A DNA stretch of 33,482 nt from Flavobacterium nitrogenifigens (GCF_003254565.1 NZ_QJRI01000152.1:1-33482); one strand, 5' to 3'; positions 8,165 to 16,716 are shown, numbered from the stretch's first letter. Notes: a model not told the origin generated them from the sequence alone. A program made the numbers and translations.

Positions 8165-8740
8165 ATGGAAATTGGAATCATAGGCATAAGCAGCCTGACC
8201 ATTGATTTAGCAGGCAGGGCATCCCAGGCAGGCTTTAGTGTCATTATAAACAATCCCAAAGGCGGCAGCCTTATAAGGGACTGCATCGAAAAAATGGGAA
8301 CAGATGTCCGCTTGGGCTCTCTTGATCAGGCGGCCGCCCCCAGCCTGATCGTGCTTTTCCTGCCCAAAGAAAATCTGGAAGACACAATCCAAAAGCTTCC
8401 TGACATGTCAGGAAAAACCGTACTGCACGCCAGCGGCCTCATTTCTGATGCGCAAACCCTTCACACGGGAATCACCAAAGCCATGGCCTATCAAAACACG
8501 GCATCACTGCTTCCTGCCGCCCATATGGTAAAGCTTTTCAATGCGGCGCCTTTCGGATCAGACCGCATCAATGGGCAGGAAGAGAAAAAAGAAGAGCTGT
8601 TTTTTATGGGCGGCTGTTCTGATTCAAGAAGCAAAACAGCGGCATTTCTAAAAAAACTGCAGTTCCTTCCCGTTGATCTCTCCTTCAGGCTCCAGCTTCA
8701 GAACAGCTGGATAAGCAGAGTTTCACACCCGACAGAATAG
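8165..8740 (+). CDS. NAD(P)-binding protein, F420-dependent NADP reductase-like
   Basis: 191 residues, beginning MEIGIIGISSLTIDLAGRAS. The order is a beta strand, a glycine-rich turn, a helix, then the second strand FSVIINNPKGG: an N-terminal Rossmann fold like the NADP oxidoreductase coenzyme F420-dependent family. Later LPAAHMVKLFNAAPFG matches the family's VKAFNT region, and ELFFMGGCSDSRSKTAAFLKKLQF matches its last strand-helix. The usual GxGxxG turn reads GISSLT, with only one glycine, so nucleotide binding may be altered. The length is slightly below the family's usual 200-220, and the end LQNSWISRVSHPTE looks curtailed. It stands alone, more G+C-rich than core genes, between two tRNA fragments. 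The substrate is unknown. Confidence 0.7.
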   Translation: MEIGIIGISSLTIDLAGRASQAGFSVIINNPKGGSLIRDCIEKMGTDVRLGSLDQAAAPSLIVLFLPKENLEDTIQKLPDMSGKTVLHASGLISDAQTLHTGITKAMAYQNTASLLPAAHMVKLFNAAPFGSDRINGQEEKKEELFFMGGCSDSRSKTAAFLKKLQFLPVDLSFRLQLQNSWISRVSHPTE

Positions 8741-9128
<388 letters not shown>

Positions 9129-9166
9129 ATCATGAAACACATCCAATGTACAAAAAAATGCTGACA

Positions 9167-9340
9167 ATCAAATAGCATTCCGCAAACAAATCGCCAATTT
9201 TTCAAACAGGCTGCAAAAACCTCTTAAGCACGCTGACCGCTGGCCAAAATAAAAATATAAAAAAACCGAATCACTTAAAACACCCTAAAAAAAGAAGAAT
9301 AGAAAAAACAGTAATAAAAAAGAAGCAATCTGAAAGAAAA
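9167..9340 (+). repeat. Right copy of the diverged direct repeat
   Basis: This is the partner of 7866-8008, with the same three blocks in the same order. It lies just before the second tRNA-like fragment. The rest of 9129-9390 is A-rich non-coding DNA. Confidence 0.4.
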
Positions 9341-9393
9341 TTAAAGAAAGCTTTACAGCAGCATTTTAAGATCATCAGCCAAAAAAAAACAGC

Positions 9394-9417
9394 GGTTCGA
9401 GTCCTGTTCCCGCCGCA
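9394..9417 (+). other. Second tRNA 3'-end fragment (T-loop and acceptor strand)
   Basis: On the plus strand a T-loop TTCGAGT is followed by CCTGT, TCCCGCC and G, the 3' half of a tRNA. The 5' T-stem strand should be ACAGG but reads AGCGG, and A-rich DNA rather than an anticodon arm precedes it. It is a different tRNA from 7811-7835 but ends with the same CGCCGCAA. The truncated side faces left, so an element would have lain to the left. Confidence 0.45.
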
Positions 9418-9558
9418 AATTAATTGGCATTTCTAAGAAGTCCGCAAGGCATAATTACGATCCGAAGAATTGCCGGTTCCGATAAAAAAAGCGATGGATA
9501 CTATTGCTGGGAAGACGCAAAAAAAAGCAATGCCAACAGTTCGTGACCATTTATTCCT

Positions 9559-9566
9559 TAAATTTG
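9559..9566 (+). promoter_or_regulatory. -7 element for the VOC gene
   Basis: TAAATTTG matches TAnnTTTG and lies 48 bases before ATG 9615. No clear TTG -33 is seen. It supports the shorter start, since the frame from 9504 would begin upstream of this box. Confidence 0.45.
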
Positions 9567-9614
9567 AAAAAGGCTTTCAAGCCCAAATGTCATTTGCACC
9601 CTCATTCTTATAAT

Positions 9615-9983
9615 ATGGTAAAAACCGAAACAATCATTGCGGTGGCTAATGTGCCTGAAAGCTCAAGATTCTACCAGAATCTATTGGGCTGCAAAGGCGC
9701 GCACGGAGGGGAAACCTTTGAAATCCTCACCAGCGGGGATACTGTGATATTATGCCTCCATAAATGGGGCGAGCACGAACACCCGACCATGGCCAGCCCA
9801 AATGGTGGCGCAGCAAACGGATTGATACTTTTCTTCCGGGTGGATGATCTGCCTGCAGCCTTTAAAAATGCTCTGGAGCTGGATGCCTCTGTTGAAAAGG
9901 GAATCCATTATAATGAAAACTCTCTCAAAAATCAATTTACGCTTTGGGATCCGGACCATTATTATATCATTGTTTCGGAGTAG
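9615..9983 (+). CDS. VOC (glyoxalase/bleomycin-resistance/dioxygenase) family protein
   Basis: 122 residues from ATG 9615. The pattern ETIIAVANVPESSRFYQNLLG, then ILTSGDTVILCLHKW, FFRVDDLPAAFKNALEL and the closing FTLWDPDHYYIIVSE is the paired beta-alpha-beta-beta-beta VOC fold. Members are metal-dependent lyases or dioxygenases, or proteins that bind and sequester small toxic compounds. The N-terminal metal His found in glyoxalase I is not obvious here, so I do not assign an enzyme. The longer frame to 9504 adds a basic, low-complexity N-terminus that does not fit the family. The gene is single and faces the mobilization genes, so it may be cargo of the element. Confidence 0.85.
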   Translation: MVKTETIIAVANVPESSRFYQNLLGCKGAHGGETFEILTSGDTVILCLHKWGEHEHPTMASPNGGAANGLILFFRVDDLPAAFKNALELDASVEKGIHYNENSLKNQFTLWDPDHYYIIVSE

Positions 9984-10114
9984 CCCCTTTTTGAGAACCT
10001 CAGAAAATCTCTCAAAAGTGGAGGCCATCAGGCATCTGCGCTGAAAAAAGCTTCCATCTGCAGCCGCAGCATCAGACTGAAATTTTTGCAGCCTGGCAAT
10101 ATGAGGCTATTGCA

Positions 10115-12091
10115 TCACTTCCTCACAATGAGATGCGCCAGCGCCGGATCATTCAAAAGCCTCTCCATCTCTGTATAGATGATCTCCTGCACATCCCTTT
10201 TAATCTGCGAGAAGTTCTGCTGGACCATTCCGTTATCTAGCTTTCTTACAGGCGGTATTTCCTTATATCCCTTCTCCTCTCTGCCAATAGCCTCATGGTC
10301 GTTTACAATTGAGGAATGAAACGTTTTCAATTCAATTCTGCAGTCAGGATTGTCTGCCACCATGCCTACGAATTCCCCCGAACTCAAAGATGAAATCTTC
10401 GAAGGCGGCACAGCCGAATCCAGCTGTCTGGAACGGCTGACGGAAGTATCCGAGCTGTTAATGGAAATGCTTTCCCTGTCCTGCATGATCTTGCCGAAAC
10501 GCTCGGAAAGCTGCTTGGCGGTGTCCCCCGTGACCTGTCCCGAGATGATGTTTCCTGTGATGTTCATAATCACATCGGCCTGCTCGCGCCCATAGTCTTT
10601 TCTGAGCTGGCTGAAGTCCTGCACACCCAGGCAGGTGCTGACCCTGTTGCTTCTTGCCGTTGCAATCAGGCTGTCCATATTGTTGAGATAGATGGTCGGG
10701 AACTCGTCAAATATGAGGCTCGATTTGAGCTTCCCTTTCTTGTTTACAAGCTTGATCAGACGGTTCACATAAAGAGACAGTACCGCGCCGTAGATCTGCA
10801 GCTTCTGGGGGTTGTTTCCCATGCAGACGATCTTCGGCTCCTCGGGATTATTGATATCCAATGTGAAATCATTTCCCGAAAGCACATAATACAGCTGCGG
10901 CGAAGACAGCCTTGCCATGGCAATCTTCGCCGAGGCGATCTGCCCCTCCAACTGGTCCATGGCATCGTTGAGATAGGCGCTGACAAAGGGATTGATCAGC
11001 GCCTCTATTTCCTTATCGGTCCGAAGCAGGGTAAAGAGGCTGTCGTAATCGGTCTGCATGAGCTCGATCACATGCGGCAGGGTGCAGAACTCCCCGCCCT
11101 TATACCTTCTGAGATACCAGATCACGGCCGAAAGAAAATTGATCGGAGACTCCACAAAAAAGTCCCCCTGCCTTTTGATCCACTCGCGGTTAAGCCCCAT
11201 CAGAATTGTCCTGGCGGACTCTGAGGCGTCAGTGATGTCCTCCATGCTCTCTGGATCCAGAGGATTGCAGCGGTGCATGATGCTGTCGAAATTGATGAAG
11301 TAGCATTTGGGCATAACAGCATAGGCATGCCTGTATTTCTCAAAGGCATTGTAGGCAATCTTAGAAAGATCATCGTACTTGAAGTCATAGACAAACATAC
11401 TGAAGCCTTTTGCGATATGCTGGGTGATGACATGGCGGATGACAAAGTATGATTTCCCCGAGCCGGGCGTTCCGAGAACCATCAGTCCGCGGAAGGGATT
11501 TATGATGTTGATCCAGCTCGAGCGGATCTTGTTTTTAAGATGATACTGCGCCGGCAGATTGATCGAATATTCGTTTTCCAGCAGCCTCTCCTCCTGCGGA
11601 AAGGTTTCGTTCTCACTGTTGAAGACATCGCTTGAAGAGAGCCTGTTTCTAATCAGTCTGGACAGCAGCGTGCCACCTGAGAGCACGAGCAGAAACCCCA
11701 AAGCCGTGACCGCCATATAGCCCACCGAAGCCAGAACCGCATCAGTAAAAAACAATGGCAAAAGCCCGCTTGAAAAATAAAGCGCCCCTCCTGAAGCCAT
11801 CCTATAGAGTGCTGTTTCCAGCTGAAGCTTTTCGTCCTTTCTTCCTTTTGCCCCCAAAAGCGAGATCAAAAGAAACCCCAGCGCGGAAAGCTTGGAAATA
11901 TAAAATTTATCAAACAGTCCCGTCCGGCAGACCGATCCCAGAATCTTATCTCCAAAATCTGCTGTAAGGTTCCATAATTTAAAAGCTCCATAACAGTAAT
12001 AATAGCAGTGCCCCAGCAGCAGGATGATGCTGATGAGCCTTGTCATATCCACTATTTTTCTCAGCGCCTGTTCATTTTCTCCCGTCTGCAT
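10115..12091 (-). CDS. mobC: Type IV coupling protein (TraG/VirD4-like), Bacteroidota MobC
   Basis: 658 residues. The N-terminus has about four membrane helices (roughly 15-38, 65-80, 98-113 and 118-140) that begin with the HCYYYCYGAFKLW pattern of the Bacteroidota YWFCY domain. A cytosolic ATPase follows: Walker A GTPGSGKS at 207-214, and Walker B SLIFDEFPTIY with D462-E463, then a TraM-recognition-like part. Such proteins dock the relaxase-DNA complex on a type IV secretion channel and drive transfer. The gene follows mobB by 34 bases in the order mobA-mobB-mobC. No tra genes accompany it, so transfer must use another element's channel. In Bacteroidota usage MobC is this coupling protein, not the proteobacterial MobC accessory protein. 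Confidence 0.92.
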   Translation of the reverse strand: MQTGENEQALRKIVDMTRLISIILLLGHCYYYCYGAFKLWNLTADFGDKILGSVCRTGLFDKFYISKLSALGFLLISLLGAKGRKDEKLQLETALYRMASGGALYFSSGLLPLFFTDAVLASVGYMAVTALGFLLVLSGGTLLSRLIRNRLSSSDVFNSENETFPQEERLLENEYSINLPAQYHLKNKIRSSWINIINPFRGLMVLGTPGSGKSYFVIRHVITQHIAKGFSMFVYDFKYDDLSKIAYNAFEKYRHAYAVMPKCYFINFDSIMHRCNPLDPESMEDITDASESARTILMGLNREWIKRQGDFFVESPINFLSAVIWYLRRYKGGEFCTLPHVIELMQTDYDSLFTLLRTDKEIEALINPFVSAYLNDAMDQLEGQIASAKIAMARLSSPQLYYVLSGNDFTLDINNPEEPKIVCMGNNPQKLQIYGAVLSLYVNRLIKLVNKKGKLKSSLIFDEFPTIYLNNMDSLIATARSNRVSTCLGVQDFSQLRKDYGREQADVIMNITGNIISGQVTGDTAKQLSERFGKIMQDRESISINSSDTSVSRSRQLDSAVPPSKISSLSSGEFVGMVADNPDCRIELKTFHSSIVNDHEAIGREEKGYKEIPPVRKLDNGMVQQNFSQIKRDVQEIIYTEMERLLNDPALAHLIVRK

Positions 12092-12125
12092 GGCTGCACT
12101 ATTTTCAATGTGATTGATTTCTTTT

Positions 12126-13403
12126 TCAATTCAGATCCGAACCGCCCCTTTTCTTTCTTCTCCGGCGCTTTCGTTTCAATGCCCCAGGAATATTCTCAGG
12201 CTGCCATTCGGGTTTGAAAAGCTCCTGAAGCCCTTTTGTAAAAATGCCATCTGAAATGCTTTCTGAATCTCCCGTCATGGCTATCTGCCTGCATCGCTTA
12301 TATTCGGTTTCCAAGACGGTTTCCCCTCCTGCCTTCACTTTCACTGCAGCACCGTGTCCGCAGCGTTCCATCATGCCTTTCGCGCTGTAGTTTTTCCCCA
12401 AAGCGCTGCCGTTTAAGACGCACTTGGTGATATGGTCCACATACGTTATTCCATAGAGCTGCCCCTGATCGCTCTTTCGCAGGACAGCATCAATTCCCTC
12501 TTTCTGAAGTGCGGAAACCAGTTTTTTCATATCCATATTCCTGATTAAGAAAACGGCATCAACCATGCTGCGGATCCGCCTCTTTTCAAATGCCTTTTCG
12601 CCGCTGTTCAAGGCATACCTTTTCTCCAAAAAAGCAAGGGTAGGCTTCATTGCAAAATCGCTTGCCTTTATCGGAACACCAGTAGCTTTGCCTTCCTTAT
12701 CCAGCATTCGGTATAAGAGCCCTCCCGCCTTAAAGATTCTAGAATCCTCACTTCCCCTATCCGCCCTAATGTTATAGAGCTGCAGCACTGCATTGAGCTC
12801 CGCCAGGGAAGTGTATCTATAATTCAAAAGCACCGATTGTAGCACTCCTGACATGGCTTTTTTGGACTCCGTCCTGCCATAGCAAACCCTGCTTACTGCA
12901 ACAGGTTTTACCGCTGGCATATCCTCCGATTTTCTCCCTTGTGCCCTGACCAGATTGAACTGTTTTTCAATCTCTTTTCTGGCTTTCTCCGACTGGTTCT
13001 TTCCGATGTTCTGCATGTCGATCCTAGAACCGTCCTCCCTTACTTTTATCGAGACCAGATGGATGTGCGGATGCCCTGCATCATGATGCTGGTAGACCAG
13101 ATAGGGCTGCTCTGCAAAACCTATCTTTTCCATATAGGCATCTGCTATCCTCATGAGCTTTTCGGCGGAATAATTCTCCGATGGATGGAAGTTCAGCGAA
13201 ATGTGCACGCTGTTGCGTCTGACATTCCCGTTCAGGGCGTTCTGATGCAGCAGGCGGTTGAGTTTCATGGAGGAATTGAGATCCTTTACAGCGGCCGGAT
13301 AATTGCCTTCTCCGATGCACTTGGCGGCGCCCTGCTTCACCTTGTTTTCATTGTACCGGAAGATACTCTGCACTGAATCTCCGGTCTTTATGACTGCAAC
13401 CAT
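12126..13403 (-). CDS. mobB: Relaxase (mobilization nuclease), Bacteroidota MobB
   Basis: 425 residues. The N-terminal relaxase domain (about 1-180) shows the candidate nicking tyrosine Y17 in IFRYNENKV, the strand motif HISLNFHPSE at 67-76, and the metal triad in HHDAGHPHIHLV (H106/H107, H111, H113, H115), as in MobP-type relaxases. It would cut one strand at oriT and remain bound to the 5' end during transfer. The last 20 residues are a very basic tail (KRKRRRRKKR). The start overlaps the end of mobA by 16 bases, which argues for coupled translation. The sequence is more G+C-rich than the core genes to the right. Confidence 0.92.
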   Translation of the reverse strand: MVAVIKTGDSVQSIFRYNENKVKQGAAKCIGEGNYPAAVKDLNSSMKLNRLLHQNALNGNVRRNSVHISLNFHPSENYSAEKLMRIADAYMEKIGFAEQPYLVYQHHDAGHPHIHLVSIKVREDGSRIDMQNIGKNQSEKARKEIEKQFNLVRAQGRKSEDMPAVKPVAVSRVCYGRTESKKAMSGVLQSVLLNYRYTSLAELNAVLQLYNIRADRGSEDSRIFKAGGLLYRMLDKEGKATGVPIKASDFAMKPTLAFLEKRYALNSGEKAFEKRRIRSMVDAVFLIRNMDMKKLVSALQKEGIDAVLRKSDQGQLYGITYVDHITKCVLNGSALGKNYSAKGMMERCGHGAAVKVKAGGETVLETEYKRCRQIAMTGDSESISDGIFTKGLQELFKPEWQPENIPGALKRKRRRRKKRGGSDLN

Positions 13404-13780
13404 TTCCGTGTTATTTTTTCGGTCATTTTTACAATGGACTCGGTCTGTGCCAATAGCCTTTCCCGCTGCGATTCAGTCTCTGAAATCCAGCGCCTGAATT
13501 CGGCATTATGCTGCAGGGTATGGAGCCTTCTGACGCTCTGATTGAAGTTATTTCCAAGGGCGGCGAGCTCCTTTCTAAGACGGATGAACTCGAGCATGAA
13601 TTCATCCAGTGAAACATCCCGATGCTTGACTATAACTGGTTTATTCAGCAGGCAGCTTCTGAGGTATTCGCTCATCTGCCTACAGGCGGTTGTCTTGAAC
13701 CTTCTCTCAAGCATGTTGTATTCAGCAGCTGTAAAGCGCACCGCCGCAATTCGGGTTCTGTTTAAAATCTCTTTCTCCAT
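13388..13780 (-). CDS. mobA: Mobilization accessory protein, ribbon-helix-helix type (Bacteroidota MobA)
   Basis: 130 residues. An N-terminal beta strand followed by two helices (RIAAVRFTAAEYNMLERRF) suggests a ribbon-helix-helix DNA-binding fold, and ELAALGNNFNQSVRRLHT matches the conserved E-x-IGNNxNQ-xRxLN core of relaxosome accessory proteins (the MobC Pfam family in proteobacterial naming). It would bind oriT and place the relaxase. It is first in the mobA-mobB-mobC operon and lies directly beside the inverted-repeat region 13827-13940, its probable binding site. Confidence 0.88.
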   Translation of the reverse strand: MEKEILNRTRIAAVRFTAAEYNMLERRFKTTACRQMSEYLRSCLLNKPVIVKHRDVSLDEFMLEFIRLRKELAALGNNFNQSVRRLHTLQHNAEFRRWISETESQRERLLAQTESIVKMTEKITRKWLQS

Positions 13781-13826
13781 TTTGCTTCCCTTTCATTTCT
13801 TCAAACAATCCTCCTTTTGAGTTTCA

Positions 13827-13940
13827 CTGCCGCGAGTTCCGAGCATAGGGCAGCCAGATTCGTTTGTTTAACAAACGGACATCTGGCCGACTGCAGGAAC
13901 GCCGCAGTCCTTGAGCTTCCTCAAAGCTCAAAAGCCAAAA
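13827..13940. other. Candidate oriT: nested inverted repeats
   Basis: A perfect dyad, CGTTTGTT (13861-13868) and AACAAACG (13870-13877), is flanked by CCAGAT (13854-13859) and ATCTGG (13881-13886). Further out CTGCCGCGAGTTCC (13827-13840) faces GGAACGCCGCAG (13896-13907), nearly concentric. Next to it are GACTGC/GCAGTC (13889-13909) and TTGAGCTT/AAGCTCAA (about 13911-13931). The region lies between mobA and a divergent gene, the usual place for a mobilization origin. The nick site cannot be fixed by eye. Confidence 0.55.
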
Positions 13941-14041
13941 AAGACCTCTTTCGGTAACTCTCCAGCGTGAAATTAGAAAAGTCGTGCGGATTCCTCCCAT
14001 CCCGACCATATTTTGAACGGGGTGTTTTAAGCGCTTCTGCC

Positions 14042-14049
14042 TATCTTTG
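14042..14049 (+). promoter_or_regulatory. -7 element for the gene at 14084
   Basis: TATCTTTG fits TAnnTTTG, 34 bases before the ATG. A TTTTG lies 26 bases further upstream, somewhat beyond the usual 17-23 base spacing. Confidence 0.5.
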
Positions 14050-14083
14050 GAGCAGCTGATTATTAATTTAAAACGTAGAAATT

Positions 14084-14377
14084 ATGCTTACAGAAAATGA
14101 TGCTGCCCTGGTTTTTGACACCATAATGAGTTCTCCGGGCATGAGCGAACCGGTGAGGATTGATCTGAAGATTTCACGAAAAAACGTGCTGCTTCTGCAC
14201 CATGTGATCGAGCGCGGACTGCTTGAAAACGACAGCGGCCCGTCGGTGCTTTTAAAGCGCACGGCAGAGGAAAGCATCGCCGAATTAAGACAGCTTTCCG
14301 CCGACTGCCTGGCAAGAGCCGGACTTGCAGAACTCAATGAAAAACTGGCCCGTCTTGGTGCGGAAAAAAAACACTAG
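14084..14377 (+). CDS. Small protein of unknown function next to the mobilization genes
   Basis: 97 residues, soluble, mostly helical, no cysteine pairs or known motif apart from a possible short N-terminal strand-helix unit (VRIDLKISRKNVLLLHHVIERGL). It is divergent from mobA across the oriT-like region and has its own -7 box and terminator. Codon use resembles the mobilization genes. A role in relaxosome control is possible from position only. I do not recognise the family. Confidence 0.75.
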   Translation: MLTENDAALVFDTIMSSPGMSEPVRIDLKISRKNVLLLHHVIERGLLENDSGPSVLLKRTAEESIAELRQLSADCLARAGLAELNEKLARLGAEKKH

Positions 14378-14390
14378 AAGAACAGAAAGA

Positions 14391-14426
14391 AAAGCCGCCA
14401 ACAGAAAAGTTTAGCGGCTTTTTTAT
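14391..14426 (+). terminator. Terminator of the gene at 14084
   Basis: AAAGCCGC (14391-14398) pairs with GCGGCTTT (14414-14421), followed by a T-run. The stop codon is 14 bases upstream. Confidence 0.8.
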
Positions 14427-14475
14427 TGCTATGTTTCACTTATGCATTGCTTTAAAAACATTATAATTTTTATGC

Positions 14476-14483
14476 TATTTTTG
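14476..14483 (+). promoter_or_regulatory. -7 element for the WG-repeat gene
   Basis: TATTTTTG lies 19 bases before ATG 14503. A TTG is found 26 bases upstream (14447-14449). The short leader supports ATG 14503 as the start. Confidence 0.5.
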
Positions 14484-14502
14484 AACAAGCTAATGAATAA
14501 GT

Positions 14503-15702
14503 ATGACCGCGGAAGAATTAAAAGGATTTGAAGAAAGACAGGCTGAAATGCAGCAGACCAGAGACATTTTTGATCTCATCTGCAGCACACTGAACCTGAA
14601 ATATGGTGAGTTCTTTGGATTTCGCGATACCAGGGGATTCGTTGTGCTGAATATCTATAGACATCAGGGAGAGAAGACAAGAGTGATTAAAGTTTCGGAA
14701 ACGGCGGAAGTTCTTATCGACACCCATAAATACTATTCTGTCTACCAGTCCCAGACGAAAAGAAACGTGCTTTTTTACAGTGGGCTCAGGGATCAGCCAG
14801 ACGGCTATAAGACCACCAGAGCCGGAGTGCTCGATGAAAATTTTGAGATCCTTATTCCAGCGCGATACGATTCCCTAAATGACATCAACGAAGACAGCTA
14901 TCTGGCCACAATCGATAATTATGCGGGCATACTTGATTCCAAATTTGAAATCATCATTCCCTTAAAGTTCAGAGAAATCGAGTATAATAAAACCCTGAAG
15001 ATCTTCAAAGCCAGAGAACAGATCAATAGAAAAATTGAAAAGGAAGATGAAAATACGGAAGGAAGCGTTTATTGGATCTACGACCAGAACGGCATGCTAC
15101 TCCAAAAACTTGAATACGGGCTTATAAATTTTGCAAACAGCCCTTCGCACTATACCGTTTATGACATCGGATCATTCTACGGCGAATATGTCGACCATAC
15201 CTCTATGATCGGCAGGCAGGGGCTCCTGGACCAAAGCTTCAAAACTATAATTCCGCCCGTTTACGATCTGATTTTAAAAGGCAAAAAATTTATTCTGGTT
15301 TACGAACAAAGAAATGCTGCCATAGGCCGAGACTATGAATCGGAAGAGGCGCAAGCCGCCGAATGCTACTATACGCTGGATGGAGGAAAATGGGGTGTCT
15401 TTGACCATGAGGGAAACCTTGTCATCCCAGTTGAATGCAACTGGATTGCCCATACCCTTAAGGATGATTTATTTCTTATCAACCCCACTGGGCTGATGTA
15501 CTATTATCAGGGCGAACAAGAAGACGGAGTCTGGTGCGCCAAGGACGGACTCTGGGGGCTCATCAATTCGAAAAATGAAATCCTTGTGGAGCCTGCCTAT
15601 AAGCACTACCACATGTATGATGACAAAATCATATTCTGCAACAGACAAAATGCCGATTATGAAATTCTTGACATTGAAGATGCTCTTACCATATGCTTTT
15701 AG
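14503..15702 (+). CDS. WG-repeat protein
   Basis: 399 residues. After a non-repeat N-terminus (about 1-95) there are at least five WG/KWG-type beta repeats of the pattern (A/W)G(V/I/L)(L/F/I)D...(L/I)(I/V)P..Y: AGVLDENFEILIPARYD, AGILDSKFEIIIP, QGLLDQSFKTIIPPVYD, WGVFDHEGNLVIP and WGLINSKNEILVEPAY. WG repeats form beta-propeller-like surfaces used for binding. No enzyme motif, signal peptide or membrane segment is visible, so a cytosolic binding role is likely but the partner is unknown. It has its own promoter and terminator inside the mobile block, so it reads as cargo. Confidence 0.85.
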   Translation: MTAEELKGFEERQAEMQQTRDIFDLICSTLNLKYGEFFGFRDTRGFVVLNIYRHQGEKTRVIKVSETAEVLIDTHKYYSVYQSQTKRNVLFYSGLRDQPDGYKTTRAGVLDENFEILIPARYDSLNDINEDSYLATIDNYAGILDSKFEIIIPLKFREIEYNKTLKIFKAREQINRKIEKEDENTEGSVYWIYDQNGMLLQKLEYGLINFANSPSHYTVYDIGSFYGEYVDHTSMIGRQGLLDQSFKTIIPPVYDLILKGKKFILVYEQRNAAIGRDYESEEAQAAECYYTLDGGKWGVFDHEGNLVIPVECNWIAHTLKDDLFLINPTGLMYYYQGEQEDGVWCAKDGLWGLINSKNEILVEPAYKHYHMYDDKIIFCNRQNADYEILDIEDALTICF

Positions 15703-15732
15703 CATCTGATGGGAGTATCCATCCCAAACGAA

Positions 15733-15757
15733 AAAACTCCCTTAAAAAAGGAGTTTT
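15733..15757 (+). terminator. Terminator after the WG-repeat gene
   Basis: AAAACTCC (15733-15740) pairs with GGAGTTTT (15750-15757) around an A-rich loop. The T-run is within the stem; read on the minus strand it has a longer T-tail. Confidence 0.65.
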
Positions 15758-15761
15758 CGGC

Positions 15762-15842
15762 GGCCGGCGGTTGCCTGAAATGGCATACGGCAACTAACTA
15801 AATCATTTGGGACAGAACCTCCAGACGAACCCCGCCGGTCCC
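15762..15842. other. Possible structured RNA or DNA-binding site
   Basis: GGCCGGCGG (15762-15770) pairs with CCGCCGGTC (15832-15840), nine pairs with one G-U, closing about 60 bases. Inside, TTGCC (15771-15775) pairs with GGCAA (15789-15793). GGGAC (15809-15813) can instead pair with GTCCC (15838-15842), an alternative fold. The block is strikingly G+C-rich against its AT-rich surroundings. No gene is seen in 15758-16001. Confidence 0.35.
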
Positions 15843-16001
15843 CTGTTATTTTCTGACTGATTTAAACAGCAGCGTTGCCAATATCAAGACAAATTTACGG
15901 CAATATAAACCGCCCGCCTTTACAGCATCTTCCGATAATCTTACAGCATTCCTACTCTTTTCAGAAGCGCACCAAAAAATAATAATAAAATAAAAAGGCA
16001 C

Positions 16002-16469
16002 CTATAAGGCGCCTTCATCCAAAAAAGAGTAGTACTTCTGCTCGGTAACGATCAGATGATCCAGAAGTTTGATATCCAGCAGCTCACCAGCGGTCTTGAT
16101 CTTTCTGGTAATGGCTTTGTCTGTCTCTGAAGGAGCGGCCTTTCCCGATGGATGGTTATGGGAGATAATGATGCCCACTGCATTGGCTTTAAGCGCAGAG
16201 GCAAACAGCAGTCTGATGTCCACTACAGTTCCTGCAATGCCTCCAGAGGATGCCTGATAAACGCCAAGCACCTTGTTGGACTGGTTAAGCAGCAGGACTT
16301 TGAACTGCTCGATGAATTCTATCTTATCGGGATCCCAGCAGTCCATCAGGATGGCATAGGCGGATTTGGAGGATGTGATCTTGGGCCTCTCGGAGCTCTT
16401 CACTTTTGTTCTATAGATCAGATCTATTTCCGCTACGATTTTCCAGCTGCTGACTTGTTGTGCTTTCAT
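16002..16469 (-). CDS. RadC-like JAB/MPN domain protein
   Basis: 155 residues, only the JAB1/MPN (RadC C-terminal) domain: E54 in EFIEQF, then H104-N-H106-P-S-G and D117, the JAMM metal set. It lacks the N-terminal helix-hairpin-helix part of chromosomal RadC (usually about 220-230 residues). Such short RadC proteins are frequent on Bacteroidota mobile elements; their activity is not established. The gene is convergent with the WG-repeat gene. A 28-base near-palindrome lies about 70 bases upstream of its start. Confidence 0.9.
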   Translation of the reverse strand: MKAQQVSSWKIVAEIDLIYRTKVKSSERPKITSSKSAYAILMDCWDPDKIEFIEQFKVLLLNQSNKVLGVYQASSGGIAGTVVDIRLLFASALKANAVGIIISHNHPSGKAAPSETDKAITRKIKTAGELLDIKLLDHLIVTEQKYYSFLDEGAL

Positions 16470-16540
16470 GGCTTTTACTATTTAAGATTAATAACAGCAC
16501 CTGCATCGGGCAGAGGAAAGCGAGCGCAAAAAGCAACGCA

Positions 16541-16568
16541 ATAAAGCAGGACGGATGTCCTGCATTTA
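16541..16568. promoter_or_regulatory. Near-perfect palindrome upstream of the RadC-like gene
   Basis: ATAAAGCAGGAC (16541-16552) and GTCCTGC-A-TTTAT (16557-16569) form 12 pairs with one bulged A around GGAT. It could be an operator, a terminator without a T-tail, or a recombination or transfer site. Confidence 0.45.
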
Positions 16569-16716
16569 TGGGGGAATTTTTTGCGGACGAACCGCCCTCC
16601 TGTGCCCGAACTTTGTGATGTGATTAAACTCAAAGGGCTTCTCCGCTGAAAAAGGCTTATGCGGAAGGGACATTCCCAAACAGCACTAAACGGATCATCA
16701 GACAGAGCAAAAAAGC

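Noticed and set aside
13824..14009. Frame over the inverted-repeat region
   Set aside because: It crosses several hairpins and lacks protein-like composition; the repeats explain the sequence better.
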